Below, piece after piece: positions 34,852 through 47,300 of a stretch of DNA of 64,000 bases. Below the pieces are notes generated by a model. It searched no databases, was not told the DNA's origin, and saw nothing but the letters and a program-made list of their open reading frames with translations. Both the position numbers and the translations under genes were made by a program. The first letter of the stretch is position 1; each line of letters starts with the position of its first letter. The DNA lies in the NCBI RefSeq assembly GCF_000004075.3, contig NC_026657.2:35078732-35142731 (forward strand). Reading direction: 5' to 3'. The DNA is from Cucumis sativus. Taxonomy: Eukaryota > Streptophyta > Magnoliopsida > Cucurbitales > Cucurbitaceae.

Positions 34852-37800
34852 AGTTGAAACTTTTACTTGCAAACAGAGGTGTGTACATATGGCTGTTTTA
34901 TATGCTTCATGTTGGAACACGACTCGTAAAAGTTGCAGTGGTAGGTGCAAGATTAGTTCGTTTGGAGTTGTGTTCAAATTATGTGCAAGTGTTTGAACAA
35001 TTTTAGATACTTATGTGTACAGCAAGCATCTTTCTGATGTGTAAATTACTAAACTTTAGTGGTGTATAAAAAAGAAAAAAGAAAAGAAAAAGAAAGTTGG
35101 TATTGGTGTTACCACTGTTGTTTGTTTGCTTCATCTTATGATTTATTTATGGTAAGAAGAAATGTTTTGAGTTGGAAATCAATAGCCTGAAGGTTTAGGC
35201 TGCATTTCAATTGGTGTAGGAGGAATTAAATATGCCTATTAACCTAAAGACAAAACTAAAACCAGATTGGTGTGCTATGTGTCATGGTCATACTAATTTA
35301 TCCAGGGCTTGCTTATTGTCGTATGTTCGAATATTAATTTATCTTATATTTGTGTCTTATATCTAGTTTAACTAGTAGCTTTTCATTTTAAGTCATAAGG
35401 TTTGGATGTGACGTTTCAACATTTTTATATGCAAACCTACCAGAGCTGAAAATATCTAAAATGTACTATGGGGGAGACATATTAGTTGAATCCTTGCCCA
35501 AGCAGTGTTGTCCTTTCCCTTGCAACTGTAATGTCAATTTCAATGTATTTATTTATTTGTTTCTTGCATTTTATAAATAATTTTCTCATTATTCATTGAG
35601 TTACATCATACGCTGAGATTGACCGTGGCTTTCGGATTTTGATTGACCGACTTGTTCATCGAGTTTGAACAAGTGTCGCACAATCATCCCTCCCAAGTTT
35701 GAAAGGCTACGATTGTGACACCATGGAACACGATTGTGACACCATGGAACATTACCCAAATTAGTTCAATGTGTATAAGTGGTTGTTGTTCTTCGTTATT
35801 ATTATTATTCAATATATATTTAAGTATACAATCTTTGAATGACTTTTTTGGGTGTTGAATCGTAGACGATTGAGCGAACTAGCTTATTTTTCTCCTCTCA
35901 ATTTGACAGCTGTATTTTTTGAAAAAGATCAGGCCGAACCAACCAATAAGATTCGATTTAATTGGTTTCATCGGGTTTTCGTACATGAGCCCTACTAATG
36001 AACATAATTTTACTTTATTTGTAAATATTTTCAACTATTATTTAATATGAAACAATTTTCTTAATTTTATTGATATTCCAATTTAAATATTTTCTTAAAC
36101 ATTATCTCTCTTTCATGCAACACAATGTTAGTTCTCTTAACATGCACCATTCTAACGCATGAAAGCCATGCCAATACTGTCTCTTACACGTGCAAAGTAT
36201 CATTAATTTGTATTTCATTTCTCTTTCCTCCGTTACGTATTTAGTTTTCTCAATCAACTATTACATGTTGAACAACATTTGAATCGTTTCAAATGTAATA
36301 CATACATTTTAAGATATATCTATCGACTATGGTTAAGTTTTCACGTTGTCTTCACCAAATAATAACCTTTAATGCTCATATTTTGTTCATCCATTTAAAA
36401 TAATTAAAATAATTTTAATCAGAAACTTTTACGTATAAATTATGTTTGGTCCTGTATTTAAATAATTGTCTTTAATCTTAATTTTTTTCAAATTTATATA
36501 TGATTTACGTATATTTGTTTTCCTTATTTATGAAGCTATATCTTGATGATAGATAGAAAAAAATGCATTTATTATGGTATTGGAAAATACATTTGATTTA
36601 TATTTTTTTCATTTTCCAGTTTGAATATAAAAAATGCAATTGTCTTAATTATTTTCATTTTTCAATTTGGAAATAAAAATAGATTTATGGTAAATTTTTA
36701 AATTTCCAATTTGGAGAGAAAACTTATTATTTTATTACTATTAAAAACAATTTATAAATTGGCTTTATAATAATCTTAAAGTAAACCCTACTATTGACAT
36801 GTCCACATTATATATATTTTCTTTTAGCTCCTTTTATAGTAGTAGATAGATAACATGCAACAATGTATTTTAATTTTCATTTGGTAGCTTTCAAATTAGT
36901 ATTAAGTTTACATAACATTTTCATAAGTTTTTGTATTTAACATCAACATTGTTTCGTTGTTTACGTCATAAAGTGAAAAATCAATGAAGTATGTATATGA
37001 CGTTATATCACCATTTAACAAGTGTTTTAACCTATTTAAAGAAAAAAAAAAAACCATTTGTTTACTAATTTAAACGTAAGATTGTTTTCATATATAGAAA
37101 AACGTACCCAAAACATCTACAAATATAGCAACTATCACCAATAGATATCGATATAATGTTTAAATTTTGAAAAGTTTATCATTTAAAAATAAATTTTCTT
37201 AAATATATTTGAATTTTTATTTATAAATGTTTTTCGAACTTTGAACGTTAATAAATACGAACATTTCAAATGTCAATTTTTTTGTCCATAGGTTGATATT
37301 TATATCTTAACATTAGGAAAGTTGAATCAATTTCCAATATAATTATCGTTAAAGTAAAAAATAAAAATAATGACAAAATGTCACAATTAGGTAAGCATAA
37401 AGTTTGAAAATTTGGCATTTTAAAGTTTCCATATTTGTAATGTGGCCAAGAGTTGTTCGTCCAACCAGCAAATGGAGCTCAAAATGTCTGTTTCAAAATT
37501 TTCATTTGGAAGCTTTTCTGTAATCCTTCAACCTTTTCAAGTAACCACAATTGCAATCAGCAGATTCAAACAATCTCATTCTTAACTCCAGTTTCTGGTG
37601 GATTTTGATATTTTTATACCTTTCTTCTCCACATAAATGCTACAATAAGCAACATTTGTTCTGTATATCAAACCAAACAAAAACTGAACCAACAAAATTC
37701 TGCCCATCGAAATCATTAAGCCGCCATTTTTTCGTTTATTGTTCTCGAAAACTTCATACAACAACCCCAACACGGCTTGTTCTTTTTGGCAACTGTGGCC

Positions 37801-37925
37801 GTTGTAAACCAAAATAAAACACAGCTCCTAACACTTTTGAATTTGAAGAGTTTTTGAATCAGGTTGATTGGGGAGAAGAAACCCTTTTCATCAATCTAAA
37901 TTTCCAGCAAAACTCTCTTTACCAA
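34852..37925. other. AT-rich intergenic region
   Basis: No gene supported. It starts with the presumed 3'-UTR of the J-domain gene and holds a 21-bp tandem duplication (cgattgtgacaccatggaaca) at about 35709-35750. The rest to about 37.5 kb is AT-rich. The TSA leader lies at the right end. Confidence 0.5.
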
Positions 37926-40900
37926 ATGGACATTGCTTTCAAATCTTCGAGGATTCTTCCCCTTAACAAGATACCCAATACCCTCATCTTTTCTCCACGT
38001 CCTTGTAAGATTTCAGTTTCCCAGTCCAAGCGGTTCGCTCCAATGGCTGCTCTTGCAGCCTACCCTGTTGTTGGACTGTCCGAAACATTTAAAAACTTGA
38101 GAGAACAAGGCAAGGTAAATGTCTTTTTGTACTGTATACTCTGTATGAAATCTTTACATGGTATGTTTGTTTGCTTGTTTGAATTTCCAATTGTTTTTCA
38201 TTGAACATACTTCTTCTGCATTCTGTGTGTTTGTTGGTTGGTATTGAAAGGGTAAATTAATTGTCTGAGAAAGAGTCTGTTATGGAATCCACAAATGAAG
38301 AAACGAGAAAAACGTAAAATAGTAAAGAATTGATACAAAGATTTTCGTGGTTCATAAGTGCGTTAGCTTAGTTCATGGAGCAAAAGGAGAACAATTTTAC
38401 TAGAGTGAATAACATGGAATACAGAAATAAGGTGTCTTTAAGGTTTGAAAGTTTATATAATGCACCCCTCTAAACCATAGAAGTAAGGTGTCTCTGCGGT
38501 TTGAGAGTTTATACAATGCACCCCTCTAAACCATAGATTAAAAAACATAAATAAAATGAAGCAAGATGAAAAATATGTAAATAACTTAGGTTTTGGGGCA
38601 ACCCAAATAACATATTCAGCACTCGAATAGAGTCGATGCATGCCTCAGTTCCATTTCCATTCATCCCTGTGCTTTCACCTAAATTTTTGTTATATAATGA
38701 GATTGGTATTAAAGCTTTCAGGTTGTCTTTTTCATATCTACTTTAAAAGCTGTTAAGAACTTCTCAAAAAGATTTTAGTGTGTTCTTAAACTTTTAAGTC
38801 TTTATTGTTGCCAATTTAAGGCTTGGTTCACCTAATGTTTGAACCTGCTTGAAATCAGCTTGCCATCTAATCTGTAAATAATGCAATCAACATGCCACAT
38901 AAACGTTGAATTGACAGGATCGATTATGGAGACCTATTAGACACAAAAGTGAATGTTTAAGATTTACATAAACATTTTGAAGTGATTAGATAGACGCAAC
39001 TTTGAAAGGTGAAAGTCCTACTGGAAACAATTTGAAATACTGAGACTGGATTTAACCCCAAAACTTTTATCCAATTTATTGGTTCTCTCTGCTACTTTCT
39101 CTGTGATCTGATGGGATTTTTTCATTGATCAACGTAGTCCTAATTGTGTGCTTTAAAGGTTGCATTGATCCCCTACATCACGGCTGGTGATCCTGATCTT
39201 TCGACCACGGCTGAGGCATTGAAAGTGCTTTCCAAATGTGGATCAGATATAATTGAACTTGGTGTTCCATATTCGGATCCCTTGGCAGATGGTCCTGTTA
39301 TACAGGTTACTTTTGCATTTTCCTTAATTTCTAAAATTCTAACCTATTGTTCCATATTCAGCTGTTTAATTGCTGTTTTTTTGTAGGCTGCAGCCACTCG
39401 GTCCTTGGCTAGAGAGACAAACTTCAATGCAATCATTTCTATGCTGAAGGGGGTAATATTGTTGTACCATGCAACATGCTGTAAATAATATCAGCTTCTT
39501 TTCCACTTTTTGCTCTTAAATTAACTGAGGCAATAGAAAGAATAGCCAAAAATTATTTCGTTAGCTACTGGCTTTCATTAATGAACTTACAGTTTAACAT
39601 GTTTTTGTTTTCTTTCTGGCTGGTCAGGTGATTCCTGAACTATCTCGTCCAATTTCCCTTTTTACATATTACAACCCAATTCTTAAACGTGGCGTCGAGA
39701 ACTTCATGATGATAATAAAAGATACAGGTGTACGAGGTATTTAACAAGCTTGCCAGATCTTCTTCTAATGAATTAGATGTTCTTTTCTAAAAAAATTAAT
39801 AACACTGTCCTACTGCCAATATGACATGGTAAAGGTTAAGCCAACAGTTAGTTGATCTAAATGCTAATTGATTTCACCTTCGAACATTATGTGTGTTTGT
39901 TTGGGTTCGCCACTGATTATGAATTATAGACAATCAACTACATTATATGTGTTATTTGAATTTTTTTTCTAAATTGGGAATATTTTATTTGGAGCTGTAT
40001 GGAGTACCATCAGTTTTCAATATATTATCAAGTGTTTCAACCAACCATAACCTAGTGAATAAAACACCAATTACCTTCTCAAAGGTCAATTGTTTGATTC
40101 CCCACCCACGGTGGTTGAACTCAACATATATTATTGCATGCAATGTTCAAAATCTTGACTTGGTGTTTCTTTGTGTTAGAAAGTTCCTTGAAAAATGTGT
40201 GATCTTTATCAACGTTGGCTTTGTGAATATGTTTGTGTACTGTGCTCATATTCACTTTCTTGCAGGGCTTGTTGTTCCAGATGTTCCTCTTGAGGAGACT
40301 GAAGTTTTGAGAAAAGAAGCAGTAAAGCACAATATTGAACTGGTGATTTCTTTTTCTCACAACGGTTGCATATACCATCTATGATTCTATATCATTTACT
40401 AGTTTTTAGGTTTTGATACTTTACCTTGAGAAATTGGACTCTGTGCTTTAGACCTCTGGAGCATTGCCTAGAATATGAAACACTCCACTCGTCTTGATAA
40501 CTGAATCATTGCAGTCCTACAGATTAGTTTTATTAATTGCCTGAAACTGAAGAAAAAGACCATCATAATCGGATATGAGAAGAAACTTTCTTGATCACTA
40601 AAATGCTGAAAACAGTTGCCTTGGATGCTAGAAAGATATGGATCAATTGTTCAACTATGCTAACCTGCATATCTTTTTTCTTTTCTTTTTCTCTAGGACC
40701 AACTTATTGAGGAAATGAATACCCAATTTGTTGACTCGTTCTTATAATAGTTACTTTATTATTTAAAAAGAAAAAAAACTCAGGTCGTTTGACCTTGAGT
40801 TGAGTGCTTGTTGTTTGTTCTTATGTTTATGCATTTTATATTAATTTTTTACATTGCTAAAGGTACTCTTAACTACACCAACCACGCCAAAAGAGAGGAT

Positions 40901-42494
40901 GAAAAACATCGTTGAAGCTTCAGAGGGATTTGTTTATCTTGTAAGGGCCCTTTCTTTTCCCAGTCTCTTTATATGCTCCAACTTTTGGTTTTGTCATCTC
41001 ATTGGATCCTACTGGTCTCACTCATAAAAAGATGAAACTTAGTAATTTTCTTAATATTTTGAATTTGATATTCAAAATTAATTAATTCCACGTATATTTC
41101 TATAACAAAATAAGAAAAGAGGTGTTCATATTGAAGTTCTTTTGCCAGTTTCGTGGCAGCATTTGTAGTGTGTTTCGAGATTCTTTTTCATAATGACATT
41201 AACAATGTGGGTGTCGATGAGGCTTATCCTTTGCCTTATTCCTTCAAGGTAGCATGCAAGAATGTTGAGAAAATTTAGACATCTAAGTATCAGCTCTTAT
41301 TTATACAAGATCAATAATTACCAAAGTTGTAGCTAAAAGACTTGAAAGTTTCTTCCAAACTTGATTATTGAATTCCAAAAACCTTTCGTAGGGGATTTAG
41401 AAGGGGTGGGGTCATCAAATTGGACCTTGAAGAAACTAAAATTGATTGGAGCTTTCTAAATTCTCTTGCATTGCTGCTTTTCTCTCTGGTACCAATTCCT
41501 CTGTCATTGTTCATGGAAAATCAAGAGGGAAAATCAAGGCTTTCAAGGAATTAAGTCCAAGAACATCTTCTCCCCTTTTCCTTTGCTCCTAAAGTGGAAT
41601 GATTTTGGATTAGTGAAAGGTTTCAAAGTTGGTAGAAGCAACTTAATTATACATTTCTTTTATGAGAAACTCAACTTTTGTAAAGATGAATAAAAGAACA
41701 AATTAACGAGCAATAATAAAAGGAAAATTGCTACTCTAAGGACCAAAAACAAAAGAAAGTTGCAGTAAAAGACTAATTGTTACCAGAATATGTTGGATTG
41801 GCGATATTCTTTTGGGAGAATGGAGTTTTTGTGGCTTTGTCTTCGCGTACAAACATAATTTTACTGATAGGAACAGAGAGTGCAAGAATTTTGACGAGAA
41901 AACAACAATATCCCATTATTATTATCAAATTAACATTGTGTCATTAAATTAAAGTTCCATTGTCATTGTCTGTCTAACTTGCAATATGCAATATTTTGTT
42001 CAAATTATAGGTGAGCTCCATTGGAGTTACCGGTACTCGGACATCCGTTAGTAGCAGAGTTCAAACTCTTCTTGAGGAAGTTAAAGAGGTATATCTGCTT
42101 GATATTTAATCTATGAGAAGTACTTGAAAACAAACTTTTGCACTTTGAACTCTAATGGTGTAAAGGCATTGATTTGCAACTGATGAATAACTTAGACGCC
42201 TTGTAATCTGATTTCTACAACAGGTTACGGAAAAACCAGTAGCAGTTGGTTTTGGTATATCGAAACCCGAGCACGTGAAGCAGGTAAAGATCTTCCTCAC
42301 ATGCCATAACAGCCAATCAATTGTACAATGTGTTTGATATGTACTTGCTGTGTCCATAGGTGGCTGAGTGGGGAGCAGATGGTATTATTATTGGTAGTGC
42401 TATGGTGAAGCTGTTAGGTGAAGCCCAATCCCCTGAGGAAGGATTGAAGGAGCTTGAAAACTTCACCAGATCCTTAAAATCTGCACTCTCTTGA
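37926..42494 (+). CDS. TSA1: Tryptophan synthase alpha chain, chloroplastic
   Basis: Nine exons: 37926-38114, 39159-39305, 39387-39452, 39628-39736, 40266-40342, 40863-40940, 42011-42088, 42224-42283 and 42360-42494, all GT-AG, 312 aa. The enzyme cleaves indole-3-glycerol phosphate to indole and glyceraldehyde 3-phosphate; indole passes to the beta subunit. Residues 1-40 are a transit peptide rich in Ser, Lys, Arg and Pro. The TIM-barrel signature is complete: [30 protein letters not shown] with the catalytic pair E96 and D107 (E49/D60 of E. coli), [39 protein letters not shown] and [11 protein letters not shown] for phosphate binding. The ATG at 37926 is the first in frame after an upstream stop-free but ATG-less leader. 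Introns carry SINE- and LINE-like relics. Confidence 0.96.
38428..38540. repeat. 56-bp tandem duplication in TSA intron 1
   Basis: The unit taaggtgtct...tgcacccctctaaaccatag begins at 38428 and again at 38484, with about eight mismatches. It lies within a longer stretch with no coding potential. Confidence 0.85.
40035..40130 (+). mobile_element. tRNA-like SINE relic in TSA intron 4
   Basis: The stretch ACCTAGTGAATAAAACACC ... CTCAAAGGTCAATTGTTTGATTCCCC has the spacing and wording of A- and B-box regions of tRNA-derived SINEs (TAGTGG-ATAAGACA, GGTTCGATTCCC). Ends and target-site duplication were not found. Confidence 0.4.
41160..41700 (+). mobile_element. Degenerate LINE reverse transcriptase relic in TSA intron 6
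   Basis: Broken frames in order give [65 protein letters not shown] and [15 protein letters not shown]. These correspond in order to RT blocks YKIIAKVLAERL, VVKLDxEKAFDKVDWDFL, GxPRGKIxxxRGIRQGDPLSP and GFKVGRSN of plant LINEs. Several stops and frameshifts show it is long dead. Same strand as the host gene. Confidence 0.7.
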
Positions 42495-44364
42495 TGACAT
42501 AAACCAAGCTGTGTCTTTAATCTGTAAACAAGTGCTCAAAATGCACTTTCATTCTAAAATTACTCCTCAAATATTTTCATTTGCTTTTCTTTTCTTCTTT
42601 TCTGAAACAGTGAGTTTACCTTTTATTTTGACAGTGAATAAAGCTATCAGCTCATATTTTCTTTGAAGGTATTTGTCATGGAATATAATGAGAATGTTTT
42701 CTTGGAGTCTCTTGGTAGTAGATGGATGATTGCAAATAAAATTGTCAAAAGTTTAGAATTTTGTTAGAATGTTGATCTTGTTTTATGTTGGGTGCTTCGC
42801 TGAGTTGAGTTACGTGTGTTTTTTCAAAATGTTCTTAGTGTTGTTCTTGGATTTTGAAATTCAAAACACATATTTAATAAAATAAAATTACTTTTATAAA
42901 TTTAACTCATTGTTGTTAATATAATATATTATAAACTAATACTAATACTATTTGTGAAATATTATGAAAGGAAAAATTCGACTCCATGAAACCACTATAT
43001 AATTGTTCTTCAAGCTCTCGATTTTTACCTTCTAGTTCTCGATCGCTCTCTCACGTTATACCGAGTCTCAATTATTTGAAAAAGTGGCATTTCTTCTCTT
43101 GTACCAAAATATTATCTCATAAATGGATGTACCTCGTCCTAAGCAAAATGATTGTTTAATAGCAAACTAGTTGATATTGTTACAAAGGTACTCTTTGATT
43201 AACAACGAACTAGGTGATAACGATGCAAGGTTGCTCTTTGTCTGATTAACAGTAAACCAAGTGAAGACGTTGGGAGGTTGACTCTTTATTTTTCTCAAAG
43301 TGTGGTGAAAATCAAAAGCAGTGTTACACATCAAACAATAGTTCATTCACAACTCGTTGAGCACCTTCTTACACCTCTTCGTGACTTAGCCTCAATTTTC
43401 ATTATCAAGACTCACATTTTTTTATGATATAAAACTTATAGTTTATGTACCACCACGTGTTTCTAGGAAAAAGCAACAAAGTATATATTTGACAAAATAA
43501 CTAGCGAAGTGAAAGTAGTAAACTAGCAAAGTGTTATCATTAATGCATTGTCTAAATTGTGAGGATTTGATGCAAACTCCTTCCATGCAAGCTTGGTGGA
43601 AAATCTTTTCTTCCTCTAAATATTTGTACATGTCTTTTGGGTACAACTCAATTGATCATTCAAGCATAATGCAAGGTCGCTCTATGGACACAACTGTTAT
43701 GCTATCTCAATATACGAGATATAACATTACACTAAACAACTTTTTACACATTACACCCCATTGATAAGTCGCACTAAAATGACAAGATCCTTCCCCTCCC
43801 AACAATAAAGAAATAAAATATAGGAGTAAAGTAATAGATCTAAACCATATTCAACTCTTGTCCGCACAAAAAAATGCAATACACTCTGCCTAATATATAT
43901 TTGAAAGTTTCTATGGGATGTTCTAAAATTAAAATGTTTATTTATCGACTTGAATTTAAAAAGAAAGTTTTAATTTTGTATTTAGTTAGATTTGTTAAAC
44001 TTAGCAGAGCTCAAGTACTATCTTTATAATTTGAAAACACCCCTATGGTTTTTTTTGATAATTCAACCAAAAGAAAGAAATAAAATTTTTGCAATATATT
44101 TGTATTTTCCATTTCCTTGCACTTACTCCTTCCCTCCTCCGCGCAGCATTCACTAGACATTTCTTAAACAATTCTAATTCCCATTCTCTACTTTCCCTAA
44201 ACCCTACTTCACGTTCACTCACTCACTCCGTCTCAGCGGCTGCCGTCGTCCCCGCCTTCCGACCAAATTGCCGACGGCCCCTCTCTCTCACACTCTCTTG
44301 TCTCTCCGACCAACCACACCTACTCATCTCTGTTTCATTTCAGGCTTTTCAAAGCTATACTAAG
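42495..44364. other. Intergenic region between TSA and CCT8
   Basis: It includes the TSA 3'-UTR at the left and the CT-rich CCT8 leader at the right (about 44100-44364). Near 43150-43300 a degenerate repeat of about 48-53 bp recurs (aaggtactctttgattaacaa-like units, three copies). No gene supported. Confidence 0.5.
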
Positions 44365-47300
44365 ATGGGTTTCCAGATGCCGTCTCATGGGATTCAATCA
44401 ATGCTTAAAGAGGGCCACAAGCATTTCTCGGGTTTGGATGAGGCCGTCCTTAAGAACATTGACGCCTGCAAACAACTCTCTACCATTACTCGAACTTCTC
44501 TTGGTCCTAATGGTACGTTTCCTTGGATCCTCAATCCCACTGTTTTTTTCCCATTTCCTTCCATTCTATGACTTTTTCAGTTCTTAAGGTGTTAATGTTG
44601 TGCACCCGTCTACTGTTTTGTAATGCGAACCGAATTTAGTCTTTTCCTGTTTCATTTAGTGACTCGCGCTCTTCGCGTCACCGGTATTTTAGTACGATTA
44701 TCTTTGGTTCCATTTATACTTTACCGTAGGGAGGGCCTGGTTCCCTTTCTAAGAGGCGAGCTTTCTTTAAAGACGGACGGAGATTTATTACGTTTCAGAT
44801 CGGACAATAATTCGAACATGAGCTGTTGGAGCATCCTTGCAATTACCCAGATGAAGGTTGATTAGACGAGATAAAAAAAATGGTTAAGTCTATTTAAAAT
44901 TGTACAACTAGTGTGATATACAAAGATCTCAATGTTCATTCTGAATTTAGCTGTCGATAATTCAGCTTTAAACCTAACTATAGCTCAACTGTTACAAGAC
45001 ACTGTATTAGGACCAAAAAGTGAGGTTTCAAATTCCGACCTCCTCCATTGTTGGATTAAGAAAACGAAACTCAGCACACTTTAGTATTGTTAAATGGGTT
45101 AGATAATCGGCAGGTAAGTTTGGAGAGCAATAAAGATTTCATACAGTTTACAATACCGAACAACACGACAATACTGATAATAAAATTAAGTTTTAATAAG
45201 ATTTACATGGACGATCCGAAATGTGTCAGTAATATGCTTGGTTTAATGCCTGTGCTAGGTATTTGTTCTCCACCAAATGGTTTTGCACTCAAATGTTGGA
45301 TTTATTTATGAGGACAAACTGCTAACTTTACTACCAGCTTGGTGAAAATTCCTAGAATGTCATTGTTACTTTTTATCTTGTAAGTCATTGTTTTGATCTG
45401 TTGAAATTCCCTGTTAATGACTACATTCTACAATAATACGTGATTAGATGGATTTTGAGTTTGGGGTAGTTTTGTTCAAGTCTTGGTTGGCAACTATTTT
45501 GTGCAACTTGCCTGTAGCTAGAAGAAAATTAGGATTACTGAAGAATTATGTTCACTCTCACCCAAGTAGCATTTTTATAAAAAAAATTACTATTACAATT
45601 AGATTTGTCCTTGGTTTGAGGCTTTTGGTAGGATTAATACCAATGATTTATTCAGAGATCTACTTTTAATGGTGCTTTGTTTTAAAGCTAGAATTTGAAG
45701 GCATTAATCATCTTCCGTGCCCTCGTATGTTCATATTCTGATGAAATTTGGGGAAGATTCTGAAATTTTTTTATTTCTCACGTGCCTCCTTGAAGTTCCC
45801 ATGATTTGGTGGCGAGGTTTTATTGTGTTGTGTCTACTGTTCTACTGAAGGGTTATTTGGAAGGTTTTTCTGGCAGCTCTTTAGTCTAAGTGGTTGGAGG
45901 AGAAGAAGTAGTAGAGTTTTGGGCTTTAGAAGAGAGTTTTCTTTTTGAGCTGCTGAAGTTGGCCTCTTAATATTGCTCTCTAGGCTATTGTAACTTGTCT
46001 ATCTTGGAAAATTTTATATTTTTCAGTTACTAATTTCCGGTTTGTTTTTATTATTTTTGTTTCATCCGTTTCCTGTTGGTTTGGCTATGTCTTTTTCAAA
46101 TTTGTTTTGAGGCTGACTTTATTTCTCCTTTTCATCTTTCTAAAGAACCTTCCAACCTTATTAAAAAAATTGTTGTTTGAGTGTGGGGTGAACTGTCAAG
46201 TGTGATGTGCAATAAGAAAAAGAGGATTCCTTTCTTTATCTATCTACTTTTTAAAAGTATAAGTGTAGAAATGGAAATTATTAACGAAATATGAATAATA
46301 TAGCACCTCAAATATTATTAGAATTATAATGAAAGTTTTGTGAAATTGAGGACTACTTAAAATATTATTAGAAGTATTGGCTTTTAGACAACTACTGTAG
46401 TTCTTCAATCCATTTTTCATTATTGAAAGATGCAAAAATGGCATTAAACGGTAAGATAATTTTGCCACCCTCCCAAATAAAGCACTATATTAAATTATAA
46501 CTTAATATCTAAGGTTGAATCTTAAAAAGGTAAGGATTGCTTCTCCAAGCTCTGCACTTGTTATTTGTGTCAATGCATATGGATTTCTATTCTCACTTTA
46601 CACATTATTATTATCATTTTAGAGTTTGTTGTACTGTTTGAAATATATTCAAAACTTACCTTCTATGTTACTGGCCTTATTCTTAAGTATCCTTTCTCAG
46701 GAATGAATAAGATGGTAATTAATCATCTCGATAAGCTTTTTGTCACAAATGATGCTGCCACAATTGTCAATGAACTAGAGGTACAGCACCCTGCAGCCAA
46801 ACTTTTGGTTTTAGCTGGTAAAGCTCAACAAGAAGAAATTGGTGATGGAGCTAATCTGACAATTTCATTTGCTGGGGAACTTTTACAAAATGCTGAAGAG
46901 CTCATTAGGATGGGTCTACACCCTAGTGAAATAATCAGCGGCTACACAAAAGGAATCAATAAGGTTTCTCACTTTCTACAATGATGATGGAATATATAGA
47001 TGAACTTTTATGGCATTCCGTTTTGATGTATTGTCTTCTTGTTGGTTCAGACCATTGAGGTTTTGAAGGAACTAGTGGAGAAAGGTTCGGAGAACATGGA
47101 TGTTCGTAACAAAGAGGAAGTTGTTTCACGCATGAAGGCTGCTGTTGCTAGCAAGCAATTTGGTCAAGAAGATTTTATTTGTTCTCTAGTTGCTGATGTA
47201 TATTTTTGCCTACTCCTGTTATAATTGAGTAATTGTCCTGTAAACCTTCCCCCCCTGCAATTTATGTATTCTTTTGTGTTCAGGCATGTATTCAAGTTTG

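Noticed and set aside
45770-46180. Possible LINE fragment in CCT8 intron 1 (LSGWRRRS-like text)
   Set aside because: Resembles the tail region of LINE elements only loosely; no ordered blocks as in the TSA intron.
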